Shown: one piece after another, positions 1 to 4,612 of the stretch
Layout: each line of letters opens with the position of its first letter
How positions within the stretch are numbered: the stretch's first letter is position 1
Origin: an uncultured Romboutsia sp.
Lineage (GTDB): Bacteria > Bacillota > Clostridia > Peptostreptococcales > Peptostreptococcaceae
NCBI GenBank assembly: GCA_937880075.1
Contig: CALFLM010000082.1
Location: 1-5,463 of the forward strand
Reading direction: 5' to 3'
Length of the DNA: 5,463 bases
The notes under the pieces: generated by a model
What the model saw: only the letters and a program-made list of their open reading frames with translations
What the model was told of the DNA's origin: nothing
Database searches by the model: none
Position numbers and translations under genes: made by a program

Positions 1-2
1 AT

Positions 3-128
3 TTTTTAAGTGATATACTTACAAACTCAAAATTAAAAAAAGCCACTACAAATGACTCTCCATCTAATACTTTAGGAAGTCTGACTATTTTATTTGAAAT
101 AAAATTACATAATACTTTGGTTTACTAA
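3..128 (+). CDS. Possible C-terminal end of an upstream gene (5' truncated)
   Basis: This frame is open from the left edge to a TAA at 126-128, giving about 41 residues that end in LHNTLVY. The peptide is polar (SKLKKATTNDSPSN, then a short hydrophobic stretch) and I recognise no family. The opposite strand is also open from about position 123 to the edge, reading a peptide with VRLPKVLDGESF and FVVAFFNFEF but no ATG. The coding strand is therefore not certain. No terminator follows the stop. A 7-bp inverted repeat (TTACTAA at 122-128, TTAGTAA at 140-146) overlaps it, but no T-run follows that repeat. This may be a gene tail, or chance openness in a short stretch. Confidence 0.25.
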   Translation, partial: FLSDILTNSKLKKATTNDSPSNTLGSLTILFEIKLHNTLVY

Positions 129-132
129 CAAC

Positions 133-191
133 ACATATTTTAGTAATATATTATATAACATTATAAATAAGTATTAACTAGTTTTAGGAGG
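133..191 (+). promoter_or_regulatory. Leader of the 201-1091 gene, similar to the leader of the isomerase gene
   Basis: Three blocks recur in the same order upstream of position 1188. The first is ACATATTTTAGTAATATA at 133-150 (16 of 18 identical to 1131-1148). The second is TATAACATTATAAAT at 154-168 (13 of 15 identical to 1155-1169). The third is AAC(TAG)TTTTAGGAGGAA, ending in the ribosome binding site AGGAGG at 186-191. TATAAC at 154-159 or TATAAA at 162-167 could be a -10 element, but neither has a good TTGACA-like -35 at 16-18 bp. The promoter class is therefore unresolved. The ribosome binding site lies 9 nt before the TTG start. Confidence 0.4.
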
Positions 192-200
192 AATAATAAG

Positions 201-1091
201 TTGTTAAAAAAGTTTTTTAGCCATCTTAAGAAAAAATCAGTGGAGAGTAAAATTTTAGAAATCGAAGAAGAATTAATAAATAAAGAGGAAGAAATAGTAG
301 CTATTTCAGATACAATTGCAATAGATAAAGAAGATGAACCAAAGATTGAAAATGAAGAAAAAGAAATAAATATCACAGAAAGAGTTGCCAATATAGAGCA
401 AATCATAAACAACGCCCCAGAAGCAGAAGCAGAAGCAGAAGCAGAAGCAGAAGCAGAAGCAGAGAATCTTAATGATGAAGATAAACTATACATAATAGAT
501 GCAAAGATAAGAAGAGGAAAATCTATAAAAGCAATAGATGTATATACAAATGAAGAGCAAGTATTTGATACTTATAAGCAGTGTAGTAAAGTTTTAAAAG
601 TACCGATAGAATATATAGTAGAAAATCTAAGATATGGACATACAGACTATTTAGGAGAAGCGATAAAATACTTAAGTAAAGAATTAAGATTAAGTGAATA
701 TAGTAATGACTATATAAATAATAATAAAAGTCCATTAGAAATATATAATGATTTAAATAATAAAATATTCACATTAAATATATCTGAACTTAAAAGGGAT
801 GATATATTATCAAACAATAAGATAGACCCAATAAAAATGCACTATAAATTTGAATGTTTGGATTATGAGTATGATAAATACTATAAAAAATATAAATCAA
901 TAATTAAAAGAGGTGGAAAAAAGAAAATAGAATTATTAAATGGCAAAGGGGAAGTAATAGAAGTATTTAAGTCTTTAGATGATTGTTCTAATTATCTGAA
1001 TAAAAGCAAATCTGAGATAACTAGTATGCTAAAGTATAAAGAAAATAAAGTTGGCAGGTATGAAATAAGATATAGCTTAAGAAATATTTAA
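201..1091 (+). CDS. Acidic protein with two NUMOD1-like helix-turn-helix modules and a Glu-Ala repeat linker
   Basis: Function is unknown; a DNA-binding or regulatory role is inferred from the modules. The start is TTG, 9 nt after a perfect AGGAGG (186-191); no ATG lies in frame before about residue 213. Residues 1-12 are basic (MLKKFFSHLKKK). Residues 15-70 are strongly acidic and probably helical or coiled. Residues 74-87 are seven EA dipeptides encoded by perfect GAAGCA repeats. Residues about 108-157 and 241-291 match each other: VFDTYKQCSKVLKV/IEYIVENL against VFKSLDDCSNYLNK/SEITSML, with V, F, C, S, L, I and L in register. This pattern (short beta hairpin, F-x-S, then a helix-turn-helix) resembles NUMOD1, a DNA-binding module known from homing endonucleases. 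No nuclease motif is visible. The part between the modules (residues 165-240) is Asn/Lys/Tyr-rich. There is no signal peptide or membrane segment, so the protein should be cytoplasmic. No clear terminator separates it from the isomerase gene 96 bp downstream, so partial read-through is possible. Confidence 0.85.
   Translation: MLKKFFSHLKKKSVESKILEIEEELINKEEEIVAISDTIAIDKEDEPKIENEEKEINITERVANIEQIINNAPEAEAEAEAEAEAEAENLNDEDKLYIIDAKIRRGKSIKAIDVYTNEEQVFDTYKQCSKVLKVPIEYIVENLRYGHTDYLGEAIKYLSKELRLSEYSNDYINNNKSPLEIYNDLNNKIFTLNISELKRDDILSNNKIDPIKMHYKFECLDYEYDKYYKKYKSIIKRGGKKKIELLNGKGEVIEVFKSLDDCSNYLNKSKSEITSMLKYKENKVGRYEIRYSLRNI
420..461 (+). repeat. Perfect hexanucleotide tandem repeat (GAAGCA)7
   Basis: Seven identical 6-bp units lie in frame within the 201-1091 gene and encode (Glu-Ala)7. 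The unit is 50 percent GC, in clear contrast to the AT-rich surroundings. Because the unit is two codons long, slipped-strand changes would alter linker length without a frameshift. This would tune spacing between the acidic N-terminal part and the C-terminal modules rather than switch the gene off. That consequence is inferred; the repeat itself is directly visible. Confidence 0.95.
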
Positions 1092-1130
1092 TTTCATCTT
1101 AAATTCATAATAGATTCAAGTTTTTTTCAT

Positions 1131-1182
1131 ACATATTAAAGTAATATAGTGTAATATAAAATTATAATTAACTTTTAGGAGG
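1131..1182 (+). promoter_or_regulatory. Leader of the isomerase gene, similar to the leader at 133-191
   Basis: It carries the same ordered blocks as the leader of the 201-1091 gene: ACATATTAAAGTAATATA (1131-1148), TATAAAATTATAATT (1155-1169) and AACTTTTAGGAGGAA ending in the ribosome binding site AGGAGG at 1177-1182, 5 nt before ATG. TATAAT at 1163-1168 is a perfect -10 hexamer by sequence, but no convincing -35 lies 16-18 bp upstream. Either the promoter relies on another element or the true -10 is TATAAA at 1155-1160. Confidence 0.4.
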
Positions 1183-1187
1183 AAAAA

Positions 1188-2363
1188 ATGTCTGAGGATA
1201 AAAAAATAATAAACGATAATGAAGAAATAAAAACAGAAGCTACTACAAATGAAGAGCTGACAAATAATAATGATGTAGCAACTGAAGAAGTAGTAGATAA
1301 TAATAAAGTCGAAAGTTTAGAAATAGTAAATATTGAGGAAGTAGTAGATAAGAGTATTAAAAGTAAAGTTAAAAAATTAAAAAATTGTAAAAATACTAAA
1401 TCTATAATTGCAATGGCTTTTATAGGATGTATTTGTTTAGGAATAGGATTTACATATGGAAAATCTGTTGGTAGAACTTTACCTGCAACATCAAGAAATT
1501 ATAGAAGTAATAAAGTTATATCAACTGTTGGAGATACTAAACTAACAGGAGAACAACTTAGACAAAAAATGGATCCATTATTTTATATAAATGCAAAAAC
1601 TAAAATGACTGATGAAGAAATAGATGCGTATGAAGCTAGTTTTATAGACTATATGAATACAACAGAGGTGTTATATTTAGAAGGTAAAGCAGAAGGAATA
1701 ACAGTTGAAAAAAAAGATGTAGAAAGTCAATATTCTGATTTAATGTCAAGTTTAAAACAAAATTTTAATATAACAGAGGATGAGTTAATAAATAAATGTA
1801 ATATACCTAAAGAAGATATAGAAAAAGAATTAGAAAAAGAATTAATAGCTACTAAATATATAGGTGAAGCATCGAAAGTAACTGAAAAGGAAGCTGAAAA
1901 CTATTATAATAAAAATAAGGACGAGTTTTTAAAGGTTAGAGCGTCTCATATATTAATTAAAAACAAAGATGATGAAGGCAATAATGTAAGTGATGAACAA
2001 AAGAAAAAGAATAAAGAAGAAGCAGAAAAAATATTAAAACAAGCGAAAGAAGGGGTTGATTTTACTCAATTAGCTAAAGAATATTCTCAAGATAGTAGTA
2101 GTGAAAATGGTGGAGATTTAGATTTCTTTAGCAAAGGTCAAATGGTAGAACCTTTTGAAAAAGCTGCATTTTCATTAAAAAATGGAGAAATATATTCAGA
2201 TGTAGTGGAAAGTGACTATGGATATCACATAATTAAAAAGACAGATGAAAAGTATGAAGACTTTGACACTATAAAGGAAGAGTTAGTATATACTTTAAGT
2301 TATGAAAAGCAAAGTAATTTATTAGATAATTTAATGGAAAAATATAATGTAGATGTTAAATAA
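1188..2363 (+). CDS. Membrane-anchored parvulin-type peptidyl-prolyl isomerase (PrsA/SurA-like foldase)
   Basis: It catalyses cis-trans isomerisation of peptidyl-prolyl bonds and would help exported proteins fold outside the membrane. Residues 1-70 form an acidic, Asn/Thr/Glu-rich cytoplasmic tail ending in a basic stretch (KSKVKKLKNCKNTK). Residues 72-90 are a transmembrane helix (IIAMAFIGCICLGIGF). Residues about 108-245 are a SurA_N-like helical chaperone region beginning VISTVGDTKLTGEQL. Residues 249-352 are the parvulin domain: VRASHILIK with H254, then FTQLAKEYSQD, GGDLDFF, MVEPFEKAAFSL and YGYHIIK with H347. Residues 353-391 form a closing helix. Known Bacillus PrsA is a lipoprotein of about 290 residues. 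Here C81 follows FIG, a poor lipobox and 80 residues in, so I favour a signal anchor. ATG sits 5 nt after AGGAGG, and a strong terminator ends the unit. The family call is firm, but which isomerase subgroup it belongs to is not, so no symbol is given. Confidence 0.93.
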   Translation: MSEDKKIINDNEEIKTEATTNEELTNNNDVATEEVVDNNKVESLEIVNIEEVVDKSIKSKVKKLKNCKNTKSIIAMAFIGCICLGIGFTYGKSVGRTLPATSRNYRSNKVISTVGDTKLTGEQLRQKMDPLFYINAKTKMTDEEIDAYEASFIDYMNTTEVLYLEGKAEGITVEKKDVESQYSDLMSSLKQNFNITEDELINKCNIPKEDIEKELEKELIATKYIGEASKVTEKEAENYYNKNKDEFLKVRASHILIKNKDDEGNNVSDEQKKKNKEEAEKILKQAKEGVDFTQLAKEYSQDSSSENGGDLDFFSKGQMVEPFEKAAFSLKNGEIYSDVVESDYGYHIIKKTDEKYEDFDTIKEELVYTLSYEKQSNLLDNLMEKYNVDVK

Positions 2364-2369
2364 ATAGAT

Positions 2370-2420
2370 AAAAAATATCTCAAAGTATTAAATTTTATTA
2401 GTACTTTGAGATATTTTTTT
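2370..2420 (+). terminator. Intrinsic terminator after the isomerase gene
   Basis: AAAAAATATCTCAAAGTA (2370-2387) pairs perfectly with TACTTTGAGATATTTTTT (2402-2419). Four further pairs, one of them G-T, close a 6-nt loop at 2392-2397. The stem ends in a seven-T run (2414-2420) and begins 7 nt after the TAA stop. The mirror A-run at the left means it could also stop transcription from the minus strand. Confidence 0.88.
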
Positions 2421-2639
2421 GTAAAAACATAAATTTGGAATTTTTGTATGAAAGTTTCTTCCCAAGTTTAGCAACCATATATCTTACTCTAGCTTTATTT
2501 TTGTTTTTATAGTTATAATAATCATAAATAATTTAGTTAAGCCATCTATATAATATAAAGAATCCTTAACTATATCTTTGAGTATATACACCATAGCCGC
2601 CTGATAAGCTTTTATATTAAAGTTTATGTATTTATCCAT
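2398..2639 (-). pseudogene. Frameshifted relic resembling a nitrite/sulfite reductase fragment
   Basis: No intact gene is present, but three minus-strand frames join into one familiar-looking segment. From 2610 down, one frame reads SLSGGYGVYTQ. From about 2579 down, the frame that starts at ATG 2639-2637 reads KDIVKDSLYYIDGLTKLFM. From about 2522 down, a third frame reads DYYNYKNKNKARVRYMVAKLGKK and stops at 2400-2398. The combined order (Gly-Gly-x-Gly, a charged gap, LYYIDGLTKLF, then KNKARVRYMV..LG) matches what I know of the ferredoxin-like half-domain of nitrite/sulfite reductases (GG-L-G, then LYYI-A---LF, then K-KAR-R--V--LG). At least two frameshifts are needed and the catalytic siroheme/4Fe-4S cysteine motifs are absent. 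The 51-residue frame at 2484-2639 alone is unlikely to be a gene. The family assignment is from memory of motifs and has moderate confidence. Confidence 0.45.
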
Positions 2640-2779
2640 TTATTAACTTAAGAGACTTTTTTAGTTAGGTAATTCACTAAATAATATTTATTTTAAATTA
2701 TTAATTTAATTACTTCGGGATTATTTATACTAGTTTAGTATTTGCAAAATAAGATATAAATATTTATATATCAATCTAT

Positions 2780-2808
2780 TTAAGATGAATATTTAAATAG
2801 TGTATAAA
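2780..2808 (+). promoter_or_regulatory. Candidate sigma-A promoter for the Ig/FN3 protein gene
   Basis: TTAAGA (2780-2785, 4 of 6 to TTGACA) and TATAAA (2803-2808, 5 of 6 to TATAAT) are separated by 17 bp. A transcript from here would have a leader of about 115 nt. In DNA this AT-rich such matches arise by chance. A second possibility is TTGCAA at 2742-2747 with TATATA at 2765-2770, also 17 bp apart. Confidence 0.28.
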
Positions 2809-2859
2809 AATATAAATTTATGGGTTATAATTGAATTAGAAAAATTTTTGAAATAGATA

Positions 2860-2878
2860 TATCCTTTTTTAAAGGATA
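2860..2878. promoter_or_regulatory. 8-bp dyad (TATCCTTT / AAAGGATA), possible operator or leader hairpin
   Basis: TATCCTTT (2860-2867) and AAAGGATA (2871-2878) are perfect inverted copies around a TTT centre, 52 nt before the ATG at 2930. TATAAT follows at 2880-2885, but without a -35 at proper spacing. The GG/CC core makes this stand out from the surrounding A/T sequence. It may be a regulator site or an mRNA hairpin. It has no T-tract after it, so it is not a terminator. Confidence 0.3.
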
Positions 2879-2929
2879 ATATAATAAATATATTAATTAG
2901 AGTATTGTATTACTAAAGGAAGGTTTTAT

Positions 2930-4456
2930 ATGAAAAGTGTAAAGGATATAAATTATAGAGTAATAACAATAATGATAATAATTATTATACCAATAATGTT
3001 AATAGCACAATATTATTTATTTAAATTTGGAGTTATCAAACCTATGGTAAAGGGTATAGAAATTGAAATGGAAGATGGTGATTATGTTAAGGATATTGAT
3101 AAGTTTGTTATGAAATTAAATGATACAGTATCATTATCTACTGGAGAGTATGTAATTATACCATCTTATGCGAAAAATCCACATATATATTTTAAGGTTT
3201 TAGATGATTCTAATGTATTAAGTATAAATGGAAATGAAGTTACAGCAAATCAAGAAGGTACTGCAGTTATAGGCGTGATGAAGAACTCAAGGATATTGAA
3301 AAAAATAAATATTAAGGTTGTAAACCCAAAGGTTGAAAGTTTAATAGCTACATTAGACAATGACATAAAATATGTAGGTGAATCTGCTAAAATAAATAGT
3401 GAAGTACAAGTAGATTATGATAAGTTTAAAGAAAAACAAGAAGTTACATATGAAAGTAGTGATGAGAATATTCTAAAAGTTAAAGGCAATACTGTAGAAG
3501 CTGTAGGTGTAGGGAAGGCTAGCTTATATATAAAAGCTGGAGATAAAGAAACTGTGTTTGATTATAATATTCAAGCTAAAATAGCAAAGATAAGTATACC
3601 TAGTACTATTAAAATAGCTAAAAATGAAACTAAAAAATTAAATCCTAAAATTACAACTTCACCTTCTGGTTTAAAACATGGAAAAATTAAATATGAGTTA
3701 GTTGATAGGAAAGTTCCAATAGATTATGCAATAAGCCTTGGAAAGGATGGAACTATAACTGGCGTAAAAGAAGGAACTGAGAAAGTAAGGATAATTTGTG
3801 GAGATAAGCAAAAAATAGTAACTATAAAAGTAGAAAAAGAATCTATAATTGATAAAATTATTGAAAATATAAGAGTAAATTATGAGATTGTTAATGGAAA
3901 GTTATTAATAGATATTTCATGGGATTATATAAAGGATGTAAATAATTATGAAATATTTTTAAAAAATAATTCTCTAGGAGATTTAGACTATAAACTTTTT
4001 GATTCACTTAAATTAGATGAAAGTAAAATATCTAATAATAGAGTTAACACTAAAATAGAATTAGATTTATTTGAAGGTGAAATTTCAAACTTAAGTTTGT
4101 ACGTTGTAGGTAAAAATGATAATGTAAGTACTAAACCAAGTAATATAGTAAATATATTACCAAAACTAGAAAATATAGAAGACGAAATCATTGAAAATTT
4201 AGTTAAAAAAATTGATGATGATAATAATATAGTAACTCTTACATGGGATAAGCTTAACATTAAAGATGTAACATATAGCGTATATGTAAAAGATAATAAA
4301 GACGGTGAAAATGGATTTACATTATATGAAAATAATTTACAAGAGAATTCTATAAGCATACCTATAAAAGAATATTTTGATATAGATATTTATGTAATAG
4401 GGAGTAAAGATGGAAAATTCTCTAAGCAAAGCAACATAATAAATGTAAAAAAATAG
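2930..4456 (+). CDS. Signal-anchored extracellular protein with Big2-like and fibronectin-III-like domains
   Basis: No enzyme domain is seen; a surface binding, scaffold or cell-wall role is inferred. Residues 1-10 are a short cytoplasmic end and residues 11-31 a very hydrophobic helix (VITIMIIIIIPIMLIAQYYL) with no clear signal-peptidase site or lipobox, so the rest should face outward. Three Big2-like Ig domains follow. They lie at about residues 60-133 (DDSNVLSINGNEVTANQEGT), 134-216 (YESSDENILKVKGNTVEAVG, the clearest match) and 217-302 (ISLGKDGTITGVKEGTEKV). Two fibronectin-III-like modules then repeat: residues about 313-410 with ISWDYIKDVNNYEIFLKNN and YVVGKNDNVSTKPSNIVNI, and 425-507 with LTWDKLNIKDVTYSVYVKDN and YVIGSKDGKFSKQSNIINV. 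There is no LPxTG, S-layer or choline-binding tail, so anchoring is by the N-terminal helix. ATG is 6 nt after AAAGGAAGG (2915-2923). A terminator follows, so the gene appears monocistronic. Confidence 0.88.
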   Translation: MKSVKDINYRVITIMIIIIIPIMLIAQYYLFKFGVIKPMVKGIEIEMEDGDYVKDIDKFVMKLNDTVSLSTGEYVIIPSYAKNPHIYFKVLDDSNVLSINGNEVTANQEGTAVIGVMKNSRILKKINIKVVNPKVESLIATLDNDIKYVGESAKINSEVQVDYDKFKEKQEVTYESSDENILKVKGNTVEAVGVGKASLYIKAGDKETVFDYNIQAKIAKISIPSTIKIAKNETKKLNPKITTSPSGLKHGKIKYELVDRKVPIDYAISLGKDGTITGVKEGTEKVRIICGDKQKIVTIKVEKESIIDKIIENIRVNYEIVNGKLLIDISWDYIKDVNNYEIFLKNNSLGDLDYKLFDSLKLDESKISNNRVNTKIELDLFEGEISNLSLYVVGKNDNVSTKPSNIVNILPKLENIEDEIIENLVKKIDDDNNIVTLTWDKLNIKDVTYSVYVKDNKDGENGFTLYENNLQENSISIPIKEYFDIDIYVIGSKDGKFSKQSNIINVKK

Positions 4457-4460
4457 AAAT

Positions 4461-4494
4461 AAAAGGAGATTAGTGAAATTGCTAATCTCCTTTT
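4461..4494 (+). terminator. Intrinsic terminator after the Ig/FN3 protein gene
   Basis: AAAAGGAGATTAG (4461-4473) pairs over 13 bp with CTAATCTCCTTTT (4482-4494) across an 8-nt loop. It begins 4 nt after the TAG stop. The 3' T-run is only four bases before a G, so efficiency may be moderate. The A-rich left arm makes a bidirectional role possible. Confidence 0.8.
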
Positions 4495-4538
4495 GTCAAT
4501 ATAAAAATAAATTAAAGGATGAATATTAAATAATGTTG

Positions 4539-4547
4539 TGCTACAAT
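4539..4547 (+). promoter_or_regulatory. Extended -10 promoter of the histidine kinase gene
   Basis: TGCTACAAT combines the TGn extension with TACAAT (5 of 6 to TATAAT). The -35 position 17 bp upstream reads ATGAAT, which is weak and typical for extended -10 promoters. The start point would fall near 4554, giving a leader of about 60 nt. It lies just downstream of the preceding terminator, which fits an independent transcription unit. Confidence 0.5.
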
Positions 4548-4612
4548 TTATTTATATGAAGATTTAACAATAATTATTTGATTTACTAAGTTTACATGGG
4601 GGGAAGTAAAAC

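Larger units (their letters stand above)
2421..2929. other. 509-bp intergenic region without an intact gene
   Basis: The left half (to about 2640) lies over the minus-strand reductase-like relic. The right half (2640-2929) is almost purely AT-rich, has stops in all frames, and serves as the leader of the 2930-4456 gene. Within it I see only a weak sigma-A-like promoter (2780-2808), an 8-bp dyad (2860-2878) and a ribosome binding site. I found no riboswitch-like structure or tRNA. Confidence 0.6.

Noticed and set aside
161..493. Minus-strand open frame with a Ser-Ala repeat
   Set aside because: It lies antisense to the acidic gene; the Ser-Ala run is the complement of the GAAGCA repeat, and no ribosome binding site supports it.
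523..735. Minus-strand open frame rich in Tyr/Leu/Ile
   Set aside because: It is antisense to the well-supported 201-1091 gene, has low-complexity composition, and shows no domain.
1081..1127. Possible terminator between the 201-1091 gene and the isomerase gene
   Set aside because: GAAAT/ATTTC at 1081-1095 is only a 5-bp stem, and the T-run at 1121-1127 is too far from it.
1416..1440. Lipoprotein signal at C81 of the isomerase
   Set aside because: Phe at -3 is a poor lipobox residue and an 80-residue leader is far too long for a normal lipoprotein signal.
2484..2639. 51-residue minus-strand ORF starting MDKYINFNIK as a real small gene
   Set aside because: Its central part joins with two other frames into a reductase-like segment, so it is better read as part of a frameshifted relic.
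2776..2800. Inverted repeat CTATTTAA / TTAAATAG
   Set aside because: It is an 8-bp stem of almost only A-T pairs in very AT-rich DNA, with no T-tract, and is not distinguishable from noise.
3988..4359. Minus-strand open frame of 123 codons
   Set aside because: It is antisense to the FN3-like modules of the surface protein, is Ser/Leu-rich, and has no recognisable motif.
2784..4536. Similar 20-nt stretches GATGAATATTTAAATAGTGT (2784-2803) and the near copy at 4518-4536, upstream of the Ig/FN3 and kinase genes
   Set aside because: They match at 18 positions with one gap and one mismatch, but by rough estimate such AT-rich matches are expected by chance between two intergenic regions of this size.
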